DNA of 26,061 bases from a virus, in the IMG/VR virus record IMGVR_UViG_3300031673_000422, positions 1-26,061 of that record; one strand, 5' to 3'. A program made the translations under genes and the position numbers. The notes below the pieces were generated by a model. It searched no databases, was not told where the DNA came from, and saw only the letters and a list, made by a program, of their open reading frames with translations. This document shows positions 7,843-14,492 of the stretch, piece by piece (the first letter of the stretch is position 1; every line of letters begins with the position of its first letter).

Positions 7843-7862
7843 TGGGGAGGTTTCCCTCCCCA
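7843..7862 (-). other. Intercistronic hairpin with GAAA tetraloop
   Basis: Perfect 8-bp inverted repeat TGGGGAGG/CCTCCCCA; on the transcribed (minus) strand the loop is GAAA, a GNRA tetraloop. It begins 5 bases after the stop of the 156-codon gene and ends 19 bases before the beta-helix start. No T run follows, so it is not a typical terminator; an mRNA-stabilising or cleavage-protecting element between capsid-level and lower-level genes is a reasonable inference. Confidence 0.65.
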
Positions 7863-7866
7863 TTGT

Positions 7867-8337
7867 TTAATCAATTATCACTGATGGCGGTACTGCGTCC
7901 TTGTACCGGTTGTCAATGATGTAAATGCAAGAAACGATATTCGCTATATTTGAAGCCCCAGCTACCCCCGCCAGACAATCGTATCCTGGCATTATTGAGG
8001 GATCGATCTGGAATATCACCAGCTTATTGGCAACGTCTACAGAAAGCGTATAGCTTGCAGCATCGGCTGCCGCCCGTGTGAAGATATCAGTTGTGCAGTC
8101 TAGGTTATACCAAATCGGAAATGTCGCTACCACTGGCGTTGCTCCCGTAGGAAGCACTGCCGTTGCCATTGACAAGCTAAGTATCGACTGTGCAGCATTG
8201 GCTTGCGTCATGTGAAACACAACCCAAACCCTGTGCGCAGTTTTCATGCTGATGTAGTCACCAGTAATTTCGGCGGTATTAACTTGCGGCTGAAATCCTT
8301 GAACTAATAATCCACCTTGTGGAATTTGAAAAATCAT
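7867..8337 (-). CDS. Small virion protein next to capsid gene, decoration candidate
   Basis: A 156-residue protein with a strong AAAGGAG ribosome site, immediately downstream of the major capsid gene. Segments such as AHRVWVVFHMTQANAAQSI, YTLSVDVANKLVIFQIDPS and IANIVSCIYIIDNRYKDAV suggest a beta sandwich with no signal peptide or membrane helix. Proteins of this size and place are frequently head decoration or cement proteins made in capsid-like amounts. That role is inferred from context, as I recognise no specific family. The hairpin that follows may separate its expression from that of the beta-helix gene. Confidence 0.7.
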   Translation of the reverse strand: MIFQIPQGGLLVQGFQPQVNTAEITGDYISMKTAHRVWVVFHMTQANAAQSILSLSMATAVLPTGATPVVATFPIWYNLDCTTDIFTRAAADAASYTLSVDVANKLVIFQIDPSIMPGYDCLAGVAGASNIANIVSCIYIIDNRYKDAVPPSVIID

Positions 8338-8350
8338 TTTATCTACTCCT

Positions 8351-9664
8351 TTATCTCGCGGCCAGTGTCACGAACGGGCTTACTGTGACTGTTCCATGGA
8401 ACGGGGTCAAAGCTGATACCCATGACGGCTGACCATCTGTGCGATATACAAAGCGAAAGCAGGTCTCGTCTTCAATAAACTTAACATGAATTGAACTTGC
8501 CCGCTGCATACCGCCTTTATCAATCATCCAATACTGCGACAAATCTGCCAGGATGATATCTCCAAGGTCTCCAAGGGTTTGGCAATACTCAACCGGAATA
8601 ACCGGTCGTCCCATGAGAGTGCTATATGGAGAACCAGCCAAGCCATTCGCAGGTAGATACACCGGCACGCCAGTTGCACCCACTGCTACATACATGGAAA
8701 ATAACTGCGGCTCAAGATCCTGATTAATGAACCAGATCGCATTTTGGCGACTTGGTGCCCACATTCTGCTCCACATATTCCAAATATTCTCAGTCACAAC
8801 GGTGTCGGCAGCTTGTCCTGCCTCTGCAGGAGTCGGAATAGTGCAAGGGGCGTTCAAAATCCCAAGCGGCTGTCCCGCGCCCGTACCATTGATAACTGCG
8901 TCTTCAATCTGGAATGTGAACTCCATCTGGAACGCCCAGTTAATTACACCCTCAAGTGCTGCAGCGTCCTCGAGCAGCTCATCGGTTGCATAGCACAAAC
9001 CGATTAATTTATTTAGTTCAAGTAGTAGCTGACCAAACGTTGGCTTAGATTTTACTTTCTCGTAAGCTTCTGCCTTCCAATATGCAAGCACTCCACCCCA
9101 TCGTGAACCTGCCTTGCGGCTAGATTCTGAGAGAGTATTCACGCGCAGGCGATTAGAATTCGCGCTGATCGGGAATCTAGTCACGCGACTAAGAATCTCG
9201 CCTTGGATGTATGTCCGCTTGAGTAACTCGGCTGCAAAATCTTCCTGCACCAAGAATCCACCTTCAGCAGGCACACCCTCGGACAAACCGGTCGCCTTTT
9301 CTTCTTCTGCTCGCAAACGGGGATCAGCAATCGCGCCGGATGTCCCCGCTTTAGCAACACTCATTAACTGTTCGCCAAATGACTTGAATCCTAGAATAGG
9401 ACCGGATTCATCCTCTTCACTGGCAGCCATGCCAGCTCCAGCGGCGCGTGTACCAATCCCTTTTTCCAAATAATCAGTCTGTGATTTTAGAGCCATGGCA
9501 ATTTCTAATTTGCCTTTCAACTCCTCTGCCTCTTTAATAAAAGCTTTAAGTTCATCTGTCGCCTCTGAAGGCATTTCACTTTCTTTGCCTTCCCATTCAT
9601 CGGCCTTTGCCTTAGCCTTTGCAAGCACTTCCGCTAAAGCCAATCTTAATTGTTCGATATTCAT
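8351..9664 (-). CDS. Major capsid protein, HK97 fold
   Basis: A 437-residue protein with the two-part plan of HK97-type capsids. Residues 1-65 form a charged coiled coil (AEVLAKAKAKADEWEGKESE) acting as the scaffolding delta domain; about 70-125 is a flexible linker likely holding the protease cut. The capsid fold begins near 130 with LSEGVPAEGGFLVQEDFAAE, followed by RVTRFPISANSNRLRV, the E-loop-like region with AGSRWGGVLAYWKAEAY, and AFQMEFTFQIEDAVINGTGA for the spine and P-domain. The DAVINGTGAGQPLGILN segment is a hallmark of this family. AGGAG lies just upstream of the ATG; the gene begins 2 bases after the protease stop, so both are co-transcribed. Confidence 0.95.
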   Translation of the reverse strand: MNIEQLRLALAEVLAKAKAKADEWEGKESEMPSEATDELKAFIKEAEELKGKLEIAMALKSQTDYLEKGIGTRAAGAGMAASEEDESGPILGFKSFGEQLMSVAKAGTSGAIADPRLRAEEEKATGLSEGVPAEGGFLVQEDFAAELLKRTYIQGEILSRVTRFPISANSNRLRVNTLSESSRKAGSRWGGVLAYWKAEAYEKVKSKPTFGQLLLELNKLIGLCYATDELLEDAAALEGVINWAFQMEFTFQIEDAVINGTGAGQPLGILNAPCTIPTPAEAGQAADTVVTENIWNMWSRMWAPSRQNAIWFINQDLEPQLFSMYVAVGATGVPVYLPANGLAGSPYSTLMGRPVIPVEYCQTLGDLGDIILADLSQYWMIDKGGMQRASSIHVKFIEDETCFRFVYRTDGQPSWVSALTPFHGTVTVSPFVTLAAR

Positions 9665-9666
9665 TT

Positions 9667-10767
9667 TTACACTCCTAAAACGTCTAGTTGTCTTGTTAGA
9701 ATATCTAATCTATCCAAGGTTAGCTCAGTGAGTGCTGGATCTGTTCCATCGATCTCTAGCGGCTCGGCTGTAATTAACAACTCTCGTAAATCAGAAATTG
9801 CTTTCTCGACTTTAATTACTCTGCTTTCAAAATACCCATCCATGCCATTCTTCATATCCTCTTCTGAAATCAAGAGAATTGAACCCATAGCCTCAATGAA
9901 TTTAAAAGCAGGCGGTTCTTTATCAAACTGGGCGTAGTGTTTTGCCAGGTGGTTATAAACCCCTTTTCTATCAGCAGTTGGTATTTCAACTCCACCTCGC
10001 GCGCCCATCATCGCTGCCATTGCAGCGGCTACACCTCTCCAAACAGCAGGGCCTACTCCACTTTTGCCTCCCCTATGATGAGGCAATTTCACGCCCCCAA
10101 ATGTTTCGGGAGGCATTTGTTCTGCCCAAGCATAGTGGTTAGCGATTCTGCTTTTTTCTGCACTTGACATATCAGCCCAAAGCTCGCTAGTGAAATCTCC
10201 TAGCGTTGGTGCCTTCCATGCTCCGGTTTCGTCTTTGCCAGTGTCCTTAAACGGGACGGCTGCTTTGACTGCTACCGTGGCAGGATTAGCACCCCAATTT
10301 ACATCTGATATATCCCACAACCTGATCTCGCGTAAGTTGCGAACTAGTTGGGGAGGCGCTTTCTTTTCCTCATCAAAATCAAACTTGATAGGATCAAACC
10401 CAAATGACATCTCCTTAATTGCGCCTGCAATAATTCCCTGTAGCACTTCATTTCCCCGAATAGTATCCAGATATTCTCTAGTCACTTGAAGTCCGCCAGT
10501 GGCTTCAGGGTATTCATCCTGTATGCCGGCTGGCAGTTCTCTCCTAGAAACTTCTTTTAATTCTTTTATCGCAGCAACAGGCGGATCTCTGAAACTATGC
10601 TGCCACAAATGGCGAATATGCTTCATTCCTTCCTTGATAGTTTTCTTAAACGCGCCTTTAATTATTCGGTCGCTGCCTAGATCAATATTCCCAAATATAG
10701 CGGCTAACCCCGTGACCGCCCTGCCATCAATTTCCTTGAAGTCGCTTATAAAAGATTTGTACTCCAT
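9667..10767 (-). CDS. Prohead maturation protease (S78 type) with C-terminal extension
   Basis: The start is the ATG at 10767 (MEYKSFISDFKEIDG) with AGGAG four bases upstream; the longer TTG-started frame runs through a terminator and is rejected. The product has 366 residues. Residues 1-170 are the HK97-type protease: GLAAIFGNIDLGSDRIIKGA, catalytic His57 in LWQHS, catalytic Ser121 in KEMSFGF, and DISDVNWGANPATV. It digests the capsid delta domain inside the prohead. Residues about 185-290 form a second domain (SRIANHYAWAEQMPPETFGG, VAAAMAAMMGARGG, VYNHLAKHYAQFDKEPP) seen as a tail on phage proteases; 300-366 are helical, possibly scaffold-like. It is the first gene after a promoter/terminator leader, so its expression is probably conditional. 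Confidence 0.93.
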   Translation of the reverse strand: MEYKSFISDFKEIDGRAVTGLAAIFGNIDLGSDRIIKGAFKKTIKEGMKHIRHLWQHSFRDPPVAAIKELKEVSRRELPAGIQDEYPEATGGLQVTREYLDTIRGNEVLQGIIAGAIKEMSFGFDPIKFDFDEEKKAPPQLVRNLREIRLWDISDVNWGANPATVAVKAAVPFKDTGKDETGAWKAPTLGDFTSELWADMSSAEKSRIANHYAWAEQMPPETFGGVKLPHHRGGKSGVGPAVWRGVAAAMAAMMGARGGVEIPTADRKGVYNHLAKHYAQFDKEPPAFKFIEAMGSILLISEEDMKNGMDGYFESRVIKVEKAISDLRELLITAEPLEIDGTDPALTELTLDRLDILTRQLDVLGV

Positions 10768-10779
10768 ATTACTCCTAAT

Positions 10780-10809
10780 AAAAAAAGCCCACTCCAAAAA
10801 GGAGCGGGC
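10780..10809 (-). terminator. Intrinsic terminator just upstream of the protease gene
   Basis: On the minus strand a 9-bp stem, GCCCGCTCC with GGAGTGGGC (eight Watson-Crick pairs and one G-U), encloses TTTTT and is followed at once by seven Ts. It ends 12 bases before the protease ATG, leaving no room for a promoter between them, so transcripts for the capsid genes must read through it. This suggests an attenuator or an antitermination target. Confidence 0.88.
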
Positions 10810-10830
10810 AATTTGACTGCTCTCGTTAAT

Positions 10831-10848
10831 GCGATCCCGAAGGATTGC
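10831..10848 (-). promoter_or_regulatory. UUCG-tetraloop hairpin in the capsid-operon leader
   Basis: The minus strand reads GCAATCC-TTCG-GGATCGC: a 7-bp stem with one A-C mismatch and the very stable C(UUCG)G loop. It lies about 20 bases upstream of the terminator and just downstream of the predicted transcription start. It could nucleate leader folding or be a protein or antiterminator contact; function is inferred only. Confidence 0.6.
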
Positions 10849-10858
10849 TGTTTAGTTT

Positions 10859-10888
10859 ATTATATCATTAATTCATTAAATCTGTATC
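10859..10888 (-). promoter_or_regulatory. Putative extended -10 promoter for head genes
   Basis: The minus strand holds TGATATAAT (10867-10859), a perfect TATAAT with the TGn extension. An imperfect -35, GATACA, lies 18 bases upstream and overlaps a phased repeat. Transcription should start near 10852 and give a leader of about 85 bases that holds the UUCG hairpin and the terminator before the protease start. The sites are seen; activity is inferred. Confidence 0.6.
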
Positions 10889-10910
10889 TTTCTGTATCAT
10901 TCTGTAACCC
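10881..10910. repeat. Three 10-bp-phased TCTGTA repeats at the promoter
   Basis: On the plus strand TCTGTATCTT, TCTGTATCAT and TCTGTAACCC follow each other with an exact 10-base period, about one helical turn. They cover the -35 region of the putative head promoter and the last codons of the metallopeptidase gene. Such phasing would place three copies on one DNA face, as for an activator or repressor site. Confidence 0.6.
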
Positions 10911-11268
10911 TATAAAATGGTTGAAACATCTCTGGCAAGGCATTAATATCGCCACCAGCTGCCCACCATAACCTTGCATAGGCTTCTGTATATAAACAAT
11001 TTTCTGTTTCTCTAATGCAGGTGGTATTCTCTAATAGGATAGGCAGGAATGCATCTATCAGAGCTTTGAATTCATCAGTTTGCGATGGTCTGTCAAGACT
11101 CCAATCTAATCGGTGCCCTTGTTCATGTATGCAGCTCTGTGTATCCGTGCAAAAGATAAAATCAAACTCGGGACAGTAGAAGCCTCCCCAACCATTTATT
11201 GAAAGTATCAAACCCGCACAACCAAATATTAAAAATACCAAGGCAGCGATTATTCGAATAACTCTCAT
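10897..11268 (-). CDS. Small membrane-anchored HEXXH metallopeptidase-like protein
   Basis: A 123-residue protein with an N-terminal hydrophobic segment (about 3-24, RIIAALVFLIFGCAGLILS) that could be a membrane anchor or a poor lipoprotein signal (Cys17). HEQGH at 48-52 matches the zinc-metallopeptidase HEXXH motif and is followed by RLDWS. TEAYARLWWAAGGD at 94-107 offers Glu95 as third zinc ligand, and LPEMFQPFYRVTE closes the chain. The HEXGH...EAYA...F..FY arrangement is that of compact gluzincin-like peptidases such as the ATLF-like group. Cysteines 32, 40, 46, 84 and 91 suggest disulphides in an extracytoplasmic domain. The ATG overlaps the preceding 36-codon gene (ATGA). Substrate is unknown; a role at the cell envelope during lysis or entry is possible. 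It is much smaller than most such enzymes. Confidence 0.72.
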   Translation of the reverse strand: MRVIRIIAALVFLIFGCAGLILSINGWGGFYCPEFDFIFCTDTQSCIHEQGHRLDWSLDRPSQTDEFKALIDAFLPILLENTTCIRETENCLYTEAYARLWWAAGGDINALPEMFQPFYRVTE

Positions 11269-11375
11269 TCTCTTAAATTATATCTCTTTTCTATAAATCT
11301 CACAATCATTAAAATTGCCTGACGCATTACCATTAATAGCGGTTTTATGTGTTTCCAAAATTCAATTTCACTCAT
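11265..11375 (-). CDS. 36-residue amphipathic or membrane peptide
   Basis: Hand translation gives MSEIEFWKHIKPLLMVMRQA continuing ILMIVRFIEKRYNLRE. The centre (13-26) is hydrophobic and both ends are charged, so it could be a short membrane or amphipathic helix. It starts inside the last codons of the upstream gene (8-base overlap) and its TGA overlaps the ATG of the metallopeptidase gene, so the open frame exactly fills the gap between the two. There is no clear ribosome site; translation would rely on coupling. The perfect nesting of both ends is the main support. Confidence 0.6.
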   Translation of the reverse strand: MSEIEFWKHIKPLLMVMRQAILMIVRFIEKRYNLRE

Positions 11376-12003
11376 GTAAGAAATACCTAAAATGAACATT
11401 CAATGTTTTCGCAGCAGCGGTAGCACACATCGCCCTATAATAGACTGTCTCTCCTGCCGGTATCAATGCGCCACGCACTCGTGGAGATTGTGCAGTAGGA
11501 AGTTTGTTCGTTTCAGTCAGAACCCTATGTCGACTAATTATTGTTTTGGATGCGCCATAACTAATTTCTATCATAAATCGAGTTGCGTCTTGATTCGTCT
11601 CCTCAACCAGCATAGCTGTAATGTGCCCAGGATAAGTAGCAAACTTAGAAGATAGCAATACGGGCACTCCTTGATCGTCTGCAATTTCAGTCCAGCCTGT
11701 CCATGTATTAGCATCTGCATGTGCAGTTAAAATACATAGATTCGCTGTGCTTTCAGGAAAAATAACCGTAGCGTGATTTTCGTGCTCTACTAAAAGTTCC
11801 GAATCAACTACTATCTGCTTTACATAAGCCATTACCAAATCAGTATCAGTAACACCTCCAGCGGCCTCCGCCGTATTCAAAGCACCTAAAACAGAAGCTA
11901 ACGCGGCATTATTCGTACCGCGCATAGCTTCCCCATTAAGACCCGCAACCTCGGCGAGAATTGTTGCTATATCAGGACTTGTCCCAGGATTATGTACTGT
12001 CAT
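11368..12003 (-). CDS. MTVHxPG-tagged virion-type protein 3
   Basis: A 211-residue protein starting MTVHNPGTSPDIATILAEVA. Only the first residues match the two upstream paralogues; the body differs. Residues about 8-55 are helical; about 70-211 are strand-rich and end with VRGALIPAGETVYYRAMCAT and LNVHFRYFLHE, the look of phage structural beta domains that carry an assembly surface. No catalytic motif. It starts in an ATGA overlap with GAGGCGGT upstream. The shared tag on an unrelated body suggests that MTVHxPG is a targeting or docking sequence. Virion location is inferred from context. Confidence 0.7.
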   Translation of the reverse strand: MTVHNPGTSPDIATILAEVAGLNGEAMRGTNNAALASVLGALNTAEAAGGVTDTDLVMAYVKQIVVDSELLVEHENHATVIFPESTANLCILTAHADANTWTGWTEIADDQGVPVLLSSKFATYPGHITAMLVEETNQDATRFMIEISYGASKTIISRHRVLTETNKLPTAQSPRVRGALIPAGETVYYRAMCATAAAKTLNVHFRYFLHE

Positions 12004-12578
12004 ACCGCCTCTACTAAACCATATTCTCTAATCAATGGTCGCCATATTAATTCAAAGTCAATCTTAAAGATTGCCCCTCCACCATCACTTGTGTAATTGA
12101 ATCTAATATAGTTGGTTTCTCCGTACATTGCATTTGCCACAAGTGGGGCAAACAGATCTAAGCCTACTGCCCCATCAATAATTCTTACTTGATCAGCGTT
12201 CAGATAATCTACTTTTACTCCCGCCTGGTCATTTCTTCCAATAAATGAGCCATTGCTACATCCTGATAAGTCCTCTCCTGCGGCTGAGGTAATCGGTACG
12301 GCTGGATTCGTTCCATCGATTAAATCAAATGAGGCAGCCGTAACTGCTGAAACATCTGTAACCAGACTAAATACTCCATAAAGTCTAAGTATTTCAACGC
12401 CACCGACCAAAGTGAATAGGTTTACATTCTGCGCCCCAGTTGGCGTTCCTGTTACTGAAATCGATTTACTTGCCAACGTTCCTAATTGCGAAATATAGCA
12501 ATAAGCTGAGTTAACAACCATGTCGGCTATTGCCGGTGCTGCTAATCCTAACAAACTTCCTGGTTTATGTACTGTCAT
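12000..12578 (-). CDS. MTVHxPG-tagged virion-type protein 2
   Basis: A 192-residue protein with AGGAG before the ATG and the N-terminus MTVHKPGSLLGLAAPAIADM. The C-terminal half is clearly homologous to the neighbouring upstream protein: ADQVRIIDGAVGLDLFAPLV here against SDQARIVDGAVGLELSAPFI there, and both finish with a strand plus IWRPL (FELIWRPL and HEIVWRPL). The two genes are therefore a tandem duplication that has diverged. The composition is strand-rich, without a signal peptide. The likely place is the capsid or neck surface, by context between gp10-like and protease genes; function unproven. Confidence 0.72.
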   Translation of the reverse strand: MTVHKPGSLLGLAAPAIADMVVNSAYCYISQLGTLASKSISVTGTPTGAQNVNLFTLVGGVEILRLYGVFSLVTDVSAVTAASFDLIDGTNPAVPITSAAGEDLSGCSNGSFIGRNDQAGVKVDYLNADQVRIIDGAVGLDLFAPLVANAMYGETNYIRFNYTSDGGGAIFKIDFELIWRPLIREYGLVEAV

Positions 12579-12592
12579 TTAATTCTCCTAAT

Positions 12593-13183
12593 TTAAGTGG
12601 GCGGATAATAACGGTATAAGTATCCGCTGCTGTTCAACGGCCGCCAAACAATTTCGTGGCATACCGTAAAATCAACGGGGCCGCCAGTGGAAGTAAAGTG
12701 AAGCCTCATCCTTGTGGCTGCTCCATTCTTAGCATTCACAATAAATGGGGCAGAAAGTTCCAATCCCACCGCACCATCTACAATCCGCGCTTGGTCTGAA
12801 TCCATTAAATTAACCGCCGCCAAGCTAGTATCAATCCTTCCCAATAAGGAAGCAACCTCAACATTAGTGCAATCCGTTCCATCTAATGTTATATCCACAG
12901 CATTGGTTCTGTCGTAAAGGTCATAATATAATTTTGTTGGTGCTGCTGCCGTATTATCTGCATTCCAGAAATATGACCAAAACCGTAAAACTTCTATTGT
13001 TCCCCATACTGTTGCAAACTCAAAGGAGTAGGCGGCTGCTTGCGTGTCTCCGATAACCTCTACACATTGCCCCATCACTGTTCCGGCTCTGGTGTAATAA
13101 TCATAGAAGCTATTCCAAGCAACCTCCATGCCGAACTTCCAGCTAAGAGTTACAAACGGATCTCCTGGCTCGTGTACGGTCAT
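12593..13183 (-). CDS. MTVHxPG-tagged virion-type protein 1
   Basis: A 196-residue protein beginning MTVHEPGDPFVTLSWKFGME. It is a paralogue of the next downstream gene (same SDQARIVDGAVGLELSAPF block and IVWRPL end) with an extended C-terminus SSGYLYRYYPPT. The middle is aromatic and strand-rich (IEVLRFWSYFWNADN). It starts in an ATGA overlap with the 99-codon gene, so the four small genes form one translational chain. Structural role, perhaps head decoration or receptor-contact protein, is inferred from fold style and location. Confidence 0.72.
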   Translation of the reverse strand: MTVHEPGDPFVTLSWKFGMEVAWNSFYDYYTRAGTVMGQCVEVIGDTQAAAYSFEFATVWGTIEVLRFWSYFWNADNTAAAPTKLYYDLYDRTNAVDITLDGTDCTNVEVASLLGRIDTSLAAVNLMDSDQARIVDGAVGLELSAPFIVNAKNGAATRMRLHFTSTGGPVDFTVCHEIVWRPLNSSGYLYRYYPPT

Positions 13184-13479
13184 TCAACCATAACCTCATA
13201 GATCCATTCAACAACATCATCATCTTCAGTAGCATCAACCCAAACATCGCTTATATTATCAACCTGAAGTCCAACACTGCCCGCCGGGATAATACTAAAA
13301 TGATGTGCTTCTGCTTGTGCCTTTGTGTTGCCAAGATATAAAAGCCCAGTATTAGTTGATCTTGATCGAAACACTGCGAAATTTCCCTGCGGTATATCTG
13401 CAGCCGTGCATTGTTCTGCGGTTCCGGCTGATGCAATCGCATTTGATCCTACCCTAAAACTTGGTCTATTACTTCCCAT
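13180..13479 (-). CDS. Small beta-rich head protein, decoration or cement type
   Basis: A 99-residue protein with a strong AGGAGG ribosome site. The pattern IPQGNFAVFRSRSTNTGLLY, LGNTKAQAEAHHF, IPAGSVGLQVDNISDVWVDA and a closing YEVMV strand is a known style of short phage virion proteins in which an alternating strand and turn unit places one side against the capsid. No catalytic or metal motif. Its ATGA overlap with the following MTVHxPG gene ties both together. Naming it decoration or cement protein is an inference from length, fold style and context. Confidence 0.68.
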   Translation of the reverse strand: MGSNRPSFRVGSNAIASAGTAEQCTAADIPQGNFAVFRSRSTNTGLLYLGNTKAQAEAHHFSIIPAGSVGLQVDNISDVWVDATEDDDVVEWIYEVMVE

Positions 13480-13481
13480 AT

Positions 13482-13898
13482 TTACCTCCTAATTAATCTT
13501 TTCACCATCTTATCATAAAAATCAACAACAGTTTTTCTTGCTTTCTCTACTACCGACTGTAACGTGTACCAACCAGTTCTTTTATGAACACTCGTTTGCG
13601 GCCCAACTTCATCGACCGCCTTGCTGCTAATCACCCAGGGAGCATAGACTGTAGGACTGCCAATTACTCCGGCAATCTCGCCTCCTATTGTTTTCACCTG
13701 TGTGTTTATCCCTCTGCCCAACGTGCCGGTTCTTTTATATGTACTGCCTACTGGGGGGGCAGGATAAGGCGGTACCGTCCCATGAACATAAAACAATGCC
13801 TTTTGAGTAGTATCAGTTAATTCTTTTTTCAATTCCGGTCCGCTCATGCCCTTGAGTTTCTTGTTTAGTTTATCCAATCCTTTAATTGTATATTCCAT
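13482..13898 (-). CDS. HK97 gp10-like morphogenesis protein
   Basis: A 138-residue basic protein with a GAGGAAAC ribosome site. It starts MEYTIKGLDKLNKKLKGMSG, continues with a helix (ELKKELTDTTQKALFYVHG), then the PPYPAPPVGSTYKRTGTLGR turn and strands (VAPW-like YAPWVISSKA), ending in a basic helix (KARKTVVDFYDKMVKRLIRR). This is the layout of the HK97 gp10 / minor tail assembly family, which acts at the head-tail junction. Usually the gene lies between connector and terminator genes; here it is far upstream, directly after the MuF-like gene, which is unusual. Confidence 0.85.
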   Translation of the reverse strand: MEYTIKGLDKLNKKLKGMSGPELKKELTDTTQKALFYVHGTVPPYPAPPVGSTYKRTGTLGRGINTQVKTIGGEIAGVIGSPTVYAPWVISSKAVDEVGPQTSVHKRTGWYTLQSVVEKARKTVVDFYDKMVKRLIRR

Positions 13899-13904
13899 GT
13901 TTCC

Positions 13905-14492
13905 TCATGGTTTTTTCACTATCGGTTGCATCCAGCATTTGCAGTTTACATGCGCCGGTGGTCTTTCGTGAGTGCTTCCATCAAAATCCGAAATAAACAT
14001 TGCATTAAGCGGTACTATTTGCCCATCTAGTCCTAAGCATATCTCACAAACATCGGTTCCCGCAGTAAACCACTGCTTTTCTTCAACCATTTCGCTTGCT
14101 CTCCAAGTTTCCAAATTCCCACCAGCATAGGCGTTAGTCACCTCTGTTACTGCGATCCTCTTCGCCCTGACTGCACCGAATTCGGGCAATAATTGTTTCT
14201 CTAGTTCTCGGAGCGGTTGACCGCTTGCTATCCAATCTGATACTTTCGTCTGTACCATTTTCCTAGTAACGGTAGTGATTTTAGTCACTTCTTCTGCTGA
14301 GAATTGCCTCGCCCATTCTACAACTGCATCATTGACCAGTTCCCAGGATATATCTATTCCTGAGGCTGCCTGTTTGCCTATTTTTACTGCTAGTCCTTTT
14401 ATAAGCGAAAACAGGATATCAAATAAGATATCTGCTTCCTCAAACCAGAAGAAGCCGTCAAAGACTGATTTACTCTCGTGGTTCTGTTCCAT
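13905..14492 (-). CDS. MuF-like minor head protein (SPP1 gp7 family)
   Basis: The 195-residue protein has the MuF core: helix ASGQPLRELEKQLLPEFGAV, RAKRIAVTEVTNAYAGGNLE, WRASEMVEEKQWFTAGTDVC and the metal-binding ends CEIC (149-152) with PPAHVNCKC (His181, Cys184, Cys186). MuF proteins enter the prohead with the portal and are ejected or remain in the head. It is short: only about 60 residues precede the core and no toxin or enzyme domain follows. The ATG lies within the 59-codon gene upstream (23-base overlap) and has no good ribosome site, so it likely depends on coupling. Confidence 0.88.
   Translation of the reverse strand: MEQNHESKSVFDGFFWFEEADILFDILFSLIKGLAVKIGKQAASGIDISWELVNDAVVEWARQFSAEEVTKITTVTRKMVQTKVSDWIASGQPLRELEKQLLPEFGAVRAKRIAVTEVTNAYAGGNLETWRASEMVEEKQWFTAGTDVCEICLGLDGQIVPLNAMFISDFDGSTHERPPAHVNCKCWMQPIVKKP

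Noticed and set aside
7843-7862. Hairpin read as an intrinsic terminator
   Set aside because: No T run follows on the transcribed strand and the next gene starts shortly after.
10768-10797. TTG-started extension of the prohead protease (10 residues)
   Set aside because: It would be encoded by the terminator stem and T run; the internal ATG has AGGAG and gives the usual family start.
13251-13442. Minus-strand 63-codon frame
   Set aside because: It overlaps the 99-codon head gene in another frame, which has a strong ribosome site and a better protein.
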